DNA of 64,000 nt from Streptomyces sp. NBC_01669 (GCF_026339735.1 NZ_JAPEQG010000001.1:3658001-3722000), one strand, 5' to 3'; shown: positions 42,127 to 51,435, counted from the first letter of the stretch. The notes: generated from the letters alone by a model not told the origin. Translations and numbers: made by a program.

Positions 42127-42951
42127 GTGAACGCATCTGTTATTCCGGACAACATCCAGGGCGACCCGCACGCCGCCGCTGCCGACGCCGCTGCCCGCCT
42201 GCGCGAGCTGACCGGTGCCGAGACCCACGACGTCGCCCTCGTGATGGGTTCCGGCTGGGCACCTGCGGGCGACGCGCTCGGCACTCCGGAGGCCGAGTTC
42301 CCGGTGACCGAACTTCCCGGCTTCCCGGCACCCGCCGTCCAGGGCCACGGCGGCACGATCCGCTCGTACCGGCTCGGCGAGAAGCGCGCCCTGGTCTTCC
42401 TCGGCCGCACGCACTTCTACGAGGGCCGCGGCGTCGCCGCCGTCGCGCACGGGGTCCGTACCGCTGTCGCCGCGGGCTGCAAGACCGTCGTCCTGACGAA
42501 CGGCTGCGGCGGTCTGCGCGAGGGCATGCGCCCCGGGCAGCCGGTCCTGATCAGCGACCACATCAACCTGACCGCGGCGTCCCCGATCGTCGGCGCCAAC
42601 TTCGTCGACCTGACCGACCTGTACTCGCCGCGGCTGCGCGCGCTGTGCAAGGAGGTCGACGACACCCTCGAAGAGGGCGTGTACGTGCAGTTCCCCGGCC
42701 CGCACTACGAGACCCCGGCCGAGATCAACATGGTCCGGGTGATGGGCGGCGACCTGGTCGGCATGTCCACGGTGCTCGAAGCCATTGCCGCGCGGGAGGC
42801 GGGGGCGGAGGTGCTGGGCATCTCGCTCGTCACGAATCTGGCTGCCGGGCTGAGCGGGGAGCCGCTGAACCACGAAGAGGTACTGCAGGCAGGACGGGAC
42901 TCGGCGACCCGGATGGGGTCGTTGCTCGCGCGGGTGCTCGAGCGCATCTGA
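42127..42951 (+). CDS. purine nucleoside phosphorylase
   Basis: A 274-residue enzyme that phosphorolyses purine nucleosides to base and (deoxy)ribose-1-phosphate. GSGWAPAGDAL at residues 42-52, GRTHFYEG, the His and Glu in GPHYETPAEINMV and the purine-site Asn in SLVTNLAAGLS mark the trimeric PNP family. GTG 42127 gives the family length. It is followed by the sugar-phosphate mutase, which would convert the sugar-1-phosphate. Confidence 0.92.
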   Translation: MNASVIPDNIQGDPHAAAADAAARLRELTGAETHDVALVMGSGWAPAGDALGTPEAEFPVTELPGFPAPAVQGHGGTIRSYRLGEKRALVFLGRTHFYEGRGVAAVAHGVRTAVAAGCKTVVLTNGCGGLREGMRPGQPVLISDHINLTAASPIVGANFVDLTDLYSPRLRALCKEVDDTLEEGVYVQFPGPHYETPAEINMVRVMGGDLVGMSTVLEAIAAREAGAEVLGISLVTNLAAGLSGEPLNHEEVLQAGRDSATRMGSLLARVLERI

Positions 42952-43059
42952 CCGGGCGTCGCCCTGCGGCGGGCGGTTTCTGCCGCCCGGGACGGCCCCG
43001 CGCGGCGTGCCACCCACCCGCACCCGGAAAACACCTCACCCCGCAGAAAGGCGGACACC

Positions 43060-44700
43060 GTGCAGCAGGACCTCATCACGCAGGCCAGGACCTGGCTCGC
43101 CGAGGACCCCGACCCCGAGACCCGCGACGAGCTCGCCAAGCTCATCGACGCCGAGGACCTCGACGCGCTCGCCGCACGGTTCGCCGGCACGCTGCAGTTC
43201 GGTACCGCCGGGCTCCGCGGTGAGCTGGGGGCCGGTCCGATGCGGATGAACCGGTCCGTCGTCATCCGCGCCGCCGCCGGGCTCGCCGCCTATCTGAAGG
43301 CGAAGGGGCAGACCGACGGCACGGTCGTCATCGGGTACGACGCCCGGTACAAGTCCGCCGACTTCGCCCGCGACACCGCGGCCGTGATGACGGGTGCGGG
43401 TCTGCGCGCGGCGGTCCTCCCCCGCCCGCTCCCGACCCCCGTCCTGGCGTATGCGATACGTCACCTGGGCGCCGTCGCGGGCGTCGAGGTGACCGCGAGC
43501 CACAATCCGCCGCGCGACAACGGCTACAAGGTCTATCTGGGCGACGGCTCGCAGATCGTGCCCCCGGCGGACGGGGAGATCGCCGACGCGATCGCCGCGG
43601 TCGGCCCGCTGGCCGGCGTGGACCGGCCGGAGAGCGGCTGGGAGATCCTCGGCGACGAGGTCCTGGACGCCTATCTGGCCCGCACGGACGCGGTGCTCGA
43701 CGCCGGGTCCCCGCGTACCGCCCAGGTCGTGTACACCGCCATGCACGGTGTCGGCACGTCCGTCCTGACCGCAGCCTTCGCCCGCGCCGGGTTCCCGGAG
43801 CCGGTACTCGTCGCCGAGCAGGCCGAGCCCGACCCGGCGTTCCCCACCGTCGCGTTCCCGAACCCGGAGGAGCCGGGGGCGATGGATCTCGCGTTCGCCA
43901 CCGCCCGGCGCGCGCACCCGGACATCGTCATCGCCAATGACCCGGACGCGGACCGCTGCGCCGTCGCCGTCCCGGACCCGTCCGCGGACGGCGGCTGGCG
44001 GATGCTGCGCGGCGACGAGGTCGGCGCGCTGCTCGCCGCCCATCTGGTCGCCCGCGGTGCCACCGGTGTCTTCGCCGAGTCGATCGTGTCGTCGTCGCTG
44101 CTCGGCCGGATCGCCGAGAAGGCGGGGAACGGGTACGAGGAGACGCTGACCGGCTTCAAGTGGATCGCCCGCGTCGACGGCCTGCGGTACGGGTACGAGG
44201 AGGCGCTCGGCTACTGCGTCGACCCCGACGGCGTACGTGACAAGGACGGCATCACGGCCGCACTGCTCGTCGCCGAGCTGGCCTCCGTGCTCAAGGAGCA
44301 GGGGCGCACGCTCCTCGATCTCCTCGACGACATCGCGGTCGAGCACGGGCTGCACGCCACCGACCAGCTCTCGGTCCGGGTGGAGGACCTGTCGGTCATC
44401 GCGGACGCCATGCGGCGGCTGCGCGAGGCCCCGCCGACCGCGCTCGCGGGGCTCGCCGTCACCTCGGCCGAGGATCTGTCGGAGGGCACGGAACAGTTGC
44501 CGCCCACCGACGGACTCCGCTACCACCTGGAGGGTGCCCGGGTGATCGTCCGGCCGAGCGGCACCGAGCCGAAGCTCAAGTGCTACCTGGAGGTCGTGGT
44601 GCCGGTCGGTTCGGCGGACGACCTGCCCACCGCGCGGGCCAAGGGCGCCGAACTCCTCGCGGGGATCACGAGGGATCTGTCGGCGGCCGCCGGCATCTGA
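43060..44700 (+). CDS. alpha-D-phosphohexomutase/phosphopentomutase
   Basis: A 546-residue mutase. The phosphoserine is S147 in TASHNPPRDNGYKVY, the metal loop is NDPDADRCA, the sugar loop is GFKWIARV and the phosphate-binding C-terminal loop is RPSGTEPKLK. The N-terminal FGTAGLRGELGAGP matches the PGM2/phosphopentomutase subgroup. Given its position after PNP the natural substrate may be ribose-1- and deoxyribose-1-phosphate, though phosphoglucose or phosphomannose activity is possible. GTG 43060 follows AGAAAGGCGG. Confidence 0.88.
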   Translation: MQQDLITQARTWLAEDPDPETRDELAKLIDAEDLDALAARFAGTLQFGTAGLRGELGAGPMRMNRSVVIRAAAGLAAYLKAKGQTDGTVVIGYDARYKSADFARDTAAVMTGAGLRAAVLPRPLPTPVLAYAIRHLGAVAGVEVTASHNPPRDNGYKVYLGDGSQIVPPADGEIADAIAAVGPLAGVDRPESGWEILGDEVLDAYLARTDAVLDAGSPRTAQVVYTAMHGVGTSVLTAAFARAGFPEPVLVAEQAEPDPAFPTVAFPNPEEPGAMDLAFATARRAHPDIVIANDPDADRCAVAVPDPSADGGWRMLRGDEVGALLAAHLVARGATGVFAESIVSSSLLGRIAEKAGNGYEETLTGFKWIARVDGLRYGYEEALGYCVDPDGVRDKDGITAALLVAELASVLKEQGRTLLDLLDDIAVEHGLHATDQLSVRVEDLSVIADAMRRLREAPPTALAGLAVTSAEDLSEGTEQLPPTDGLRYHLEGARVIVRPSGTEPKLKCYLEVVVPVGSADDLPTARAKGAELLAGITRDLSAAAGI

Positions 44701-45033
44701 GCACAAGCGCCCCTTCGTACGTGCGGAGGAATCGGGTACGTCAGTTGCCGCAGCCTTCCGCCGCCTTCCCGGTCATCGGCTCTGGCCGGGAAAGGGTTGG
44801 CCCGGTGTCCCCGCACCGAGCCGTCCCCGCTGTCCCGATTGTCCCCACCTCCCGTGCCGCGCAGCCGCCGGCCACGGGAGGCGGTGGCGCAGAGGGCCGG
44901 GCCCTGCGGTCCCGGACGCCGCGCCCGCCCTGGCCGACTGCGCCGCCGTACGCCTGCTCGGGCGGCTGGTGCTCACCCGGTGGTCCGTCTCAAGGGCAAC
45001 TGTCGTCGTGCGCCCGCCGGCGATGAGCAGGAC
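44701..45033. other. gap after the mutase, nothing recognised
   Basis: 333 bp of GC-rich sequence between the mutase stop and the MITE-like element. No frame shows a plausible start or fold, and no obvious hairpin. Confidence 0.5.
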
Positions 45034-45038
45034 AGCCC

Positions 45039-45245
45039 TCAGAGCCTGTCGGGTGACCTTCGATCGGATAGCGGACGCGGTCTGGTGCGTGCGATTCCAA
45101 GGCGGCGGGATGTCCTCGGATGGGGTCTCCCCTGCTCGAACGAAGCTGAGAGCTCGGGGAAGGAGCTACGAGGATATTTCGGCAACGCGGGAAGCGCGCG
45201 TGCCAGGGCGTGGCCGCCCGATCAGAGGTCACCCGACAGGCTCTC
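45039..45245. mobile_element. MITE-like element with long imperfect inverted ends
   Basis: About 207 bp whose left 80 bp (GAGCCTGTCGGGTGACCT...GGTGCGTGCG...TGTCCTCG) and inverted right 80 bp (GAGCCTGTCGGGTGACCT...GGCACGCGCG...TATCCTCG) match at most positions. AGCCC at 45034-45038 and 45246-45250 may be a 5-bp target copy. There is no gene inside. The right end overlaps the stop codon of the 45244 gene, so it supplies part of that stop. Inner fragments occur at 23964 and 31178. Confidence 0.7.
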
Positions 45246-45888
45246 AGCCCAGCGCCAGCAGTACCACCAGCAGCACAGCCCCTGCGACCGACGGCGCAAT
45301 CACCTCGTACGCCCACCGCACGACGACCGCCTCGGCGCCACCGGCGCCACCCGCGCCGCCCCCACCCTGCTCAGCCATCTCGCGCAGATCCGCCACTGCC
45401 TGGTCCGCCCCAGCAATCCGCGCCTTCGTGTCCCGCACATCCGCATGCACCGACGTGCGCCGGTACGGATCGTCCTGCGACTGGCGCGACTGCTGCCGTG
45501 CCGCCTTCTTGCGCTGCCGCAGCGACACCGGCACCGCCCACAGCTGGTACTTCGCGCCGTCCTGGGTGAACAGCTCGGTGGAGTACCCGGCCCGCACGTC
45601 CGCGACCGCCGGCCACGGCGCCGTGATCGTCCGGAACGGGTTACGGATCCGGATCCGCTCCTTGTTCACCGACACGACCGGTCGCAGCGTGAACGCGACG
45701 ATCAGTGGCACGGCCGTCAGCAGTCCGGCCAGGGCGAGCCACGGCGTCCGCCCGTCACCCCTGATCAGGGCATCCACGCCGAGCCAGCCGACCAGCAGGA
45801 TCAGCAGGGCGCCGCCCACCATCCCGGCGGGCGACCGGAAGGTCCGGTCGGCGTAGGTCGGCTCGGTGGGAGGTGTGGGACTCGTCAT
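45244..45888 (-). CDS. PH-domain (DUF2581-like) membrane protein
   Basis: A 214-residue protein with two membrane helices near residues 22-60, a bacterial-PH-like beta domain (VVSVNKERIRIRNPFRTITAPWPAVADV), a charged coiled stretch with KAARQQSRQSQDDPYRR, and a last membrane helix (VIAPSVAGAVLLVVLLALG). The stop codon is made with the right end of the MITE, so the last residues may differ from the ancestral protein. Divergent from deoC. Confidence 0.75.
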   Translation of the reverse strand: MTSPTPPTEPTYADRTFRSPAGMVGGALLILLVGWLGVDALIRGDGRTPWLALAGLLTAVPLIVAFTLRPVVSVNKERIRIRNPFRTITAPWPAVADVRAGYSTELFTQDGAKYQLWAVPVSLRQRKKAARQQSRQSQDDPYRRTSVHADVRDTKARIAGADQAVADLREMAEQGGGGAGGAGGAEAVVVRWAYEVIAPSVAGAVLLVVLLALG

Positions 45889-45993
45889 GAGGCCGATTCT
45901 GCCTGACGTGCGGGAGCCCTGCCGGAGCGGCCACCCCGCACCCGCACGGGCACTGCGCTCCACGCCGGTAACCCCTCCCCCCTGTACAGGCCG

Positions 45994-46005
45994 CTACGCG
46001 CGTAG
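45994..46005. promoter_or_regulatory. palindrome CTACGCGCGTAG upstream of deoC
   Basis: Perfect 12-bp palindrome 20-31 bp before the deoC start, identical to those before PNP and add. Confidence 0.75.
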
Positions 46006-46024
46006 ATATGCTCATCTGGTGACC

Positions 46025-46987
46025 ATGCCCACCACTGCACCCGCATTCTCCGACGCCACCGCGTCCGACGGTGCGCTGCGCCGCTTCCTGCACGGGCTGC
46101 CCGGCGTCGACGCCGTCGGCCTCGAAGCGCGCGCCGCGTCCCTCGGAACCCGTTCGATCAAGACGACGGCCAAGGCGTACGCCATCGACCTCGCCATCTC
46201 GATGATCGACCTGACGACGCTGGAAGGCGCGGACACCCCGGGCAAGGTCCGGGCTCTCGCCGCCAAGGCCGTCAATCCCGACCCGACCGACCGCACGACC
46301 CCGCACACCGCCGCGGTCTGCGTCTATCCCGACATGGCGGCGACGGCCGCTGCCGCGCTGGCCGGTTCCGGCGTGAAGGTGGCGTCCGTCGCGACGGCCT
46401 TCCCCGCCGGGCGCGCCGCGCTCGACGTGAAGCTCGCGGACGTCCGCGACGCCGTGGCCGCCGGGGCCGACGAGATCGACATGGTGATCGACCGGGGCGC
46501 CTTCCTCTCCGGCCACTACCTCAAGGTGTACGAGGAGATCCTCGCCGTAAAGGCCGAGTGCGCCCGTGCCGACGGCACCGACGCCCGCCTCAAGGTCATC
46601 TTCGAGACCGGCGAGCTGTCCACCTACGACAACATCCGCCGCGCCTCCTGGCTCGGCATGCTGGCGGGCGCGGACTTCATCAAGACGTCGACCGGCAAGG
46701 TCGGGACCAACGCCACGCCCGCGAACACCCTGCTGATGCTGGAGGCCGTGCGCGACTTCCGGGAGCAGACCGGGGTGCAGATCGGCGTGAAGCCCGCCGG
46801 CGGCATCCGCACTTCCAAGGACGCGATCAAGTTCCTCGTCCTGGTCAACGAGACCGTCGGCGAGGACTGGCTGGACAACCACTGGTTCCGCTTCGGCGCC
46901 TCCAGCCTGCTGAACGACCTGCTGATGCAGCGTCAGAAGCTCAGCACCGGCCGTTACTCCGGCCCCGATTACGTGACGGTGGACTGA
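46025..46987 (+). CDS. deoC: deoxyribose-phosphate aldolase
   Basis: A 320-residue aldolase that cuts 2-deoxyribose-5-phosphate to acetaldehyde and glyceraldehyde-3-phosphate. The Schiff-base lysine is K220 in DFIKTSTGKVG; the second lysine is in GVKPAGGIRT. The N-terminus is longer than E. coli DeoC. ATG 46025 or GTG 46019 may be the start. The following aldehyde dehydrogenases can oxidise the acetaldehyde it makes, and the genes are spaced by 5 bp and an overlap. Confidence 0.92.
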   Translation: MPTTAPAFSDATASDGALRRFLHGLPGVDAVGLEARAASLGTRSIKTTAKAYAIDLAISMIDLTTLEGADTPGKVRALAAKAVNPDPTDRTTPHTAAVCVYPDMAATAAAALAGSGVKVASVATAFPAGRAALDVKLADVRDAVAAGADEIDMVIDRGAFLSGHYLKVYEEILAVKAECARADGTDARLKVIFETGELSTYDNIRRASWLGMLAGADFIKTSTGKVGTNATPANTLLMLEAVRDFREQTGVQIGVKPAGGIRTSKDAIKFLVLVNETVGEDWLDNHWFRFGASSLLNDLLMQRQKLSTGRYSGPDYVTVD

Positions 46988-46992
46988 TCCCC

Positions 46993-48432
46993 ATGGCATC
47001 TGCATTCGAGTACGCACCCGCCCCCGAGTCGCGGTCGGTCGTCGACATCGCACCGTCGTACGGCCTGTTCATCGACGGCGAGTTCACCGACGCGGCCGAC
47101 GGCAAGGTCTTCAAGACGGTCTCCCCGTCGTCCGAGGAGGTCCTCTCCGAGGTCGCGCAGGCCGGCGCCGCGGACGTCGACCGGGCCGTGAAGGCGGCCC
47201 GCAAGGCGTTCGAGAAGTGGTCGGCGCTGCCGGGCTCCGAGCGTGCCAAGTACCTGTTCCGGATCGCCCGGATCATTCAGGAGCGCTCCCGCGAGCTCGC
47301 CGTCCTCGAAACCCTCGACAACGGCAAGCCGATCAAGGAGACCCGCGACGCGGACCTCCCGCTGGTCGCGGCGCACTTCTTCTACTACGCGGGCTGGGCC
47401 GACAAGCTCGACCACGCGGGCTACGGCGCGAACCCCCGCCCGCTCGGCGTCGCGGGCCAGGTCATCCCGTGGAACTTCCCGCTGCTGATGCTGGCCTGGA
47501 AGATCGCCCCGGCGCTCGCCACCGGCAACACCGTGGTCCTGAAGCCCGCCGAGACGACCCCGCTCTCCGCGCTCTTCTTCGCGGACATCTGCCGCCAGGC
47601 GGGCCTGCCGAAGGGTGTCGTGAACATCCTCACCGGGTACGGGGACGCGGGCGCGGCCCTCGTCCAGCACCCGGACGTCGACAAGGTCGCCTTCACCGGC
47701 TCGACGGCGGTCGGCAAGGCGATCGCCCGCCAGGTCGCCGGTACGGACAAGAAGGTCACCCTGGAGCTGGGCGGCAAGGGCGCGAACATCGTCTTCGACG
47801 ACGCCCCGATCGACCAGGCCGTCGAAGGCATCGTCACCGGCATCTTCTTCAACCAGGGCCAGGTCTGCTGCGCGGGCTCGCGCCTCCTCGTCCAGGAGTC
47901 GATCCAGGACGAGTTGCTGGACTCCTTGAAGCGCCGGCTGTCCACGCTGCGCCTCGGCGACCCGCTGGACAAGAACACCGACATCGGCGCGATCAACTCC
48001 CAGGAGCAGCTCTCCCGGATCACGGCGCTGGTCGAGACGGGCGAGGCGGAGGGCGCCGAACGCTGGTCGGCCCCCTGCGATCTCCCGTCGTCCGGCTACT
48101 GGTTCGCCCCGACGCTGTTCACGAACGTCACCCAGGCGCACACCATCGCCCGCGACGAGATCTTCGGCCCGGTGCTGTCCGTCCTGTCGTTCCGTACACC
48201 GGACGAGGCGGTCGCCAAGGCCAACAACAGCCAGTACGGCCTGTCGGCCGGCATCTGGACGGAGAAGGGCTCCCGCATCCTCGCGGTGGCGAACAAGCTC
48301 CGGGCGGGCGTCGTCTGGGCCAACACGTTCAACAAGTTCGACCCGACCTCGCCGTTCGGCGGTTACAAGGAGTCGGGCTTCGGCCGCGAAGGCGGCCGTC
48401 ACGGCCTGGAGGCGTACCTCGATGTCCGATAA
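46993..48432 (+). CDS. aldehyde dehydrogenase, NAD(P)-dependent
   Basis: A 479-residue enzyme. The general base E258 is in VTLELGGKGAN and the nucleophile C292 in FNQGQVCCAGSR; NAD contacts are in VIPWNFPLLM and FTGSTAVGK. In context the substrate may be acetaldehyde from DeoC. It starts 5 bp after the deoC stop, so it is cotranscribed. Confidence 0.92.
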   Translation: MASAFEYAPAPESRSVVDIAPSYGLFIDGEFTDAADGKVFKTVSPSSEEVLSEVAQAGAADVDRAVKAARKAFEKWSALPGSERAKYLFRIARIIQERSRELAVLETLDNGKPIKETRDADLPLVAAHFFYYAGWADKLDHAGYGANPRPLGVAGQVIPWNFPLLMLAWKIAPALATGNTVVLKPAETTPLSALFFADICRQAGLPKGVVNILTGYGDAGAALVQHPDVDKVAFTGSTAVGKAIARQVAGTDKKVTLELGGKGANIVFDDAPIDQAVEGIVTGIFFNQGQVCCAGSRLLVQESIQDELLDSLKRRLSTLRLGDPLDKNTDIGAINSQEQLSRITALVETGEAEGAERWSAPCDLPSSGYWFAPTLFTNVTQAHTIARDEIFGPVLSVLSFRTPDEAVAKANNSQYGLSAGIWTEKGSRILAVANKLRAGVVWANTFNKFDPTSPFGGYKESGFGREGGRHGLEAYLDVR

Positions 48433-49393
48433 CCGTCTGAGTGTCTTCAAGACCTACAAGCTGTACGTCGGGGGCAAGTTCCCCCGCTCCGAGAGCGGCC
48501 GGGTGTACGAGGTGACGGCGAAGACATCTGCCGCTGACGCGGCGGGCAAGGGCACGTGGCTGGCGAACGCCCCGCAGGCCTCCCGCAAGGACGCACGGGA
48601 CGCGGTCGTGGCTGCCCGCAAGGCGTTCGGCGGCTGGTCGGGCGCGACGGCGTACAACCGCGGCCAGATCCTCTACCGCATCGCGGAGATGCTGGAGGGC
48701 CGCAAGCACCAGTTCGTACGGGAAGTGGCGGACGCGGAAGGGCTGTCGAAGTCCAAGGCGGCGGCCGTCGTGGACGCGGCGATCGACCGCTGGGTCTGGT
48801 ACGCGGGCTGGACCGACAAGATCGGCCAGATCGTGGGCGGGGCGAACCCGGTCGCGGGCCCGTTCTTCAACCTGTCCACGCCCGAGCCGACGGGCGTGGT
48901 CGCGGTCGTCGCGCCGCAGAAGTCGTCGTTCCTGGGCCTGGTCTCCGTCGTCGCGCCGGTGATCGCGACCGGCAACACGGCGGTCGTCATCGCGTCCGCC
49001 GACGCCCCGCTCCCGGCGCTGTCCCTGGGCGAGGTGCTGGCCACCTCCGACCTGCCGGGCGGTGTGGTGAACATCCTGTCCGGGAAGACGGCGGAGCTCG
49101 CGGCCCCGCTCGCGTCCCACCAGGACGTGAACGCGATCGATCTCACGGGCGCCGACGCCGATCTGGCGAAGGAGCTGGAGATCGCGGCAGCGGACAACCT
49201 GAAGCGAGTTCTCCGCCCACCCGTCTCCCGCCACCACCCCGAGAAGGAAGCGCAGAGCTCCGATCGTCCACAGGCTGTGGACGGAGACGACTGGTCGGCC
49301 GACCCGGGCACGCACCGCCTGACGGCCTTCCTGGAGACCAAGACGGTCTGGCACCCCACGGGCGCGCTCGGCGTCTCGGGTTCCTCCTACTGA
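48422..49393 (+). CDS. shortened, catalytically incomplete aldehyde dehydrogenase homologue
   Basis: A 323-residue protein that begins inside the previous gene (11-bp overlap) and keeps the N-terminal NAD-binding part of the ALDH fold (ARKAFGGWSGATAYNRGQIL, NILSGKTAELAAPLASHQDV). Where E-L-G-G should follow, it has DLTGADADLAKELEIAAADN, and there is no nucleophilic Cys. The C-terminal part is unrelated but ends in a conserved TKTVWHPTGALGVSGSSY. It is full-length in its own frame, so this seems a settled paralogue, perhaps a structural partner of the active enzyme. Confidence 0.85.
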   Translation: MSDNRLSVFKTYKLYVGGKFPRSESGRVYEVTAKTSAADAAGKGTWLANAPQASRKDARDAVVAARKAFGGWSGATAYNRGQILYRIAEMLEGRKHQFVREVADAEGLSKSKAAAVVDAAIDRWVWYAGWTDKIGQIVGGANPVAGPFFNLSTPEPTGVVAVVAPQKSSFLGLVSVVAPVIATGNTAVVIASADAPLPALSLGEVLATSDLPGGVVNILSGKTAELAAPLASHQDVNAIDLTGADADLAKELEIAAADNLKRVLRPPVSRHHPEKEAQSSDRPQAVDGDDWSADPGTHRLTAFLETKTVWHPTGALGVSGSSY

Positions 49394-49402
49394 CCGACGC
49401 GA

Positions 49403-49447
49403 CTGCGGCCCGCCCCTCCGGCAACACTGCGGAGGGGCGGGCCGCAG
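49403..49447. terminator. perfect 18-bp hairpin after the deoC operon
   Basis: CTGCGGCCCGCCCCTCCG (49403-49420) and its complement (49430-49447), between converging genes. Confidence 0.8.
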
Positions 49448-49462
49448 CCCTGTGTGCGGGGA

Positions 49463-49867
49463 TCAGCCGTGCGCCGGCCCCGTCACCTGCCCCACCAACG
49501 GCAGGTCGTTCAGCGCACCACCGCCGCTCAGCGGTTCGGTGACGATGCCCGTGGTGACCGGCTTGAAGTCGCCGATCTGTGTCCCCACCCCGTTGGCCAG
49601 CGGGTCCACACCCGTCTTGGCCAGCGGGTCGAGCTGAAGGTTCGTGACCGGAGAGACCCCGTGCCCGAGCGCCCCGGTCACCGCGCCCCCAGTCGCCTCA
49701 CCGACCGCGTCGAGACTGCTGTCGGCGCCCGAGGCCGGAGCGATGGGCAGCGGCGCCGCGTGGGCCGCCGCACCCCCCGCACCGAGCGCGGCGCCCATCG
49801 CGGTGACGGTCAGACCTGCGCGCAGCAGCGCGCGGCGCCGGGACCTGGAAAGTGCATGACGTGCCAT
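49463..49867 (-). CDS. small secreted protein, unknown
   Basis: A 134-residue precursor. A basic RSRRRALLRAG start, a hydrophobic stretch and an AHA-APL cleavage near residue 38 make a signal peptide, with a possible twin-arginine motif. The mature part is Gly/Leu/Pro-rich with repeats of the kind TGVDPLANGVG and SGGGALNDLPLVGQVTG, with no enzyme motif. A protein of similar style is encoded at 60969. Confidence 0.75.
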   Translation of the reverse strand: MARHALSRSRRRALLRAGLTVTAMGAALGAGGAAAHAAPLPIAPASGADSSLDAVGEATGGAVTGALGHGVSPVTNLQLDPLAKTGVDPLANGVGTQIGDFKPVTTGIVTEPLSGGGALNDLPLVGQVTGPAHG

Positions 49868-49904
49868 GGAATTCCCACCTGATCGATACCGATCGAGTAA
49901 TCAT

Positions 49905-49916
49905 CTGTACGCGTAG
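49905..49916. promoter_or_regulatory. weak relative of the nucleoside palindrome
   Basis: CTGTACGCGTAG matches CTACGCGCGTAG at 9 of 12 positions and lies 16-27 bp before the uridine-kinase start. It contains a shorter palindrome TACGCGTA. Confidence 0.4.
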
Positions 49917-49931
49917 AGTAGTTGAGGTGTG

Positions 49932-50639
49932 ATGCTGGATACCAACACGGGCACCGGGGGATCCCCTGCGCGGGACGATGCCTCACACTCGTGTCCTGTG
50001 AGTTCCCAACCGATCCCGACCCGCGTCGTGCTGCTCGCGGGCCCCTCCGGCTCCGGCAAGTCCTCCCTGGCCGCCCGCACCGACCTCCCGGTGCTGCGCC
50101 TGGACGACTTCTACAAGGAGGGCGACGACCCCACACTGCCGCTGGTCCCGGGCAGTTCGGACATCGACTGGGACTCCGCACAGTCCTGGGACGCGGACGC
50201 GGCGGTCGCCGCCATCACGGAGCTGTGCCGCACGGGGCGTACGAACGTCCCGGTGTACGACATCGCCACCAGCTCCCGGATCGACCGCGAGGCGCTCCAC
50301 ATCGAGCGGACGCCGCTTTTCGTGGCCGAGGGCGTCTTCGCGGCGGACATAGTCGAGCGATGCCAGGAACTGGGTGTCCTGGCGGACGCGCTGTGCCTGC
50401 GCGGCCGCCCGACGACGACGTTCCGGCGCCGGCTGCTGCGGGATCTGCGCGAGGGCCGCAAGTCCGTGCCGTTCCTGCTGCGACGGGGGTGGCGGCTGAT
50501 GCGCGCGGAGCGGCGGATCGTGGCACGGCAGACGGCGCTGGGCGCTCACCCCTGCGGGAAGCAGGAGGCGCTCGGGCGCCTGGCGGCGGCTGCGGCAGGG
50601 CGGTGCCGCCGGGCACCGGTGGCGCGCGAGGTGGCGTAG
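49932..50639 (+). CDS. uridine kinase-like P-loop protein
   Basis: A 235-residue kinase of the P-loop NTPase fold. Walker A is GPSGSGKSS, the DDFYKEGDD motif binds the phosphoryl acceptor and divalent metal, and an ERTPLFVAEGVFAADI strand holds the second acid. Bacterial uridine/cytidine kinases share this order. The start is uncertain: ATG 49932 has TTGAGG ahead, and GTG 49998 would give the family core MSSQPIPTRVVLL without the 22-residue tail. It completes the nucleoside set by phosphorylating uridine. Confidence 0.75.
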   Translation: MLDTNTGTGGSPARDDASHSCPVSSQPIPTRVVLLAGPSGSGKSSLAARTDLPVLRLDDFYKEGDDPTLPLVPGSSDIDWDSAQSWDADAAVAAITELCRTGRTNVPVYDIATSSRIDREALHIERTPLFVAEGVFAADIVERCQELGVLADALCLRGRPTTTFRRRLLRDLREGRKSVPFLLRRGWRLMRAERRIVARQTALGAHPCGKQEALGRLAAAAAGRCRRAPVAREVA

Positions 50640-50658
50640 CCGGTCCGGCGCCGGGGGC

Positions 50659-51435
50659 TCACACGTCCCGAAGCCTCAGGACCAGTCCCCCTCCCAGGAG
50701 CGCGGCCACGGCCCATCCCGCGAGCACTCCCAGCCCTGCCCACGGCCCGATGGGCAGGCTGTCGGCACCGGTCGTCGACTGAATGGCGAGCCCCGCCGTC
50801 ATCGGGGCGATCTGCTGCAGGTGACGGTGCCAGTCCGGGTCGGTGACCAGCTGCGTGAGGATCGGGAGGACGAAGAGCAGGCCGAGTACGACGCCGACCG
50901 CCGCCGCCGGGTCCCGGACCGCGGTGGCGGTGCCGAGGGCCAGCAGGGCGATCAGCACCAGGTACAGCACCGACCCGGCCGCCGCGCGCAGCGTCGGACC
51001 GTCGGCCGGGGCCGGCATCGCCTGGCCCTGCGCCGTCGTGAAACCGTTGCCCGGCAGGATCAGCCCCGCCGCCAGCAGGCATCCGAACACCGCGACCGCC
51101 CCGGCGACCAGCACCACCCCTGTGAGGACGACCGACTTCGCGGCCAGGACCGTGGACCGGCGCGGTGTCGCCATCAGCGTCGTGCGCATCATCCCCGTGC
51201 TGTACTCGCCGCTGATCACCAGCACGGCCAGGACGGCGACGACCGTCTGCCCCACATGGATCCCGGCCAGACTGAGCCTGGCGACGTCCTGGTGACAGCC
51301 CGTCGACGGGCACTCGGCGGCGGCAGCCGTCGCGGCACTGACCGCCACCGTGAGCACGACAAGGGCAAGGAGCAGCCACCCCGGGGCCGTCACGGTGCGC
51401 AGCTTCGTCCACTCCGCGTGCAGGGTCTGCTTCAT
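50659..51435 (-). CDS. ABC transporter permease (ABC-2 type)
   Basis: A 258-residue permease with six membrane helices, starting KQTLHAEWTKLRTVTAPGWL, typical of actinobacterial ABC-2 permeases for antibiotics or lantibiotic immunity. The conserved ISGEYSTGMMRTTLMATPRR motif is present. It overlaps the preceding permease by 4 bp and shares its ATPase. Confidence 0.85.
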   Translation of the reverse strand: MKQTLHAEWTKLRTVTAPGWLLLALVVLTVAVSAATAAAAECPSTGCHQDVARLSLAGIHVGQTVVAVLAVLVISGEYSTGMMRTTLMATPRRSTVLAAKSVVLTGVVLVAGAVAVFGCLLAAGLILPGNGFTTAQGQAMPAPADGPTLRAAAGSVLYLVLIALLALGTATAVRDPAAAVGVVLGLLFVLPILTQLVTDPDWHRHLQQIAPMTAGLAIQSTTGADSLPIGPWAGLGVLAGWAVAALLGGGLVLRLRDV

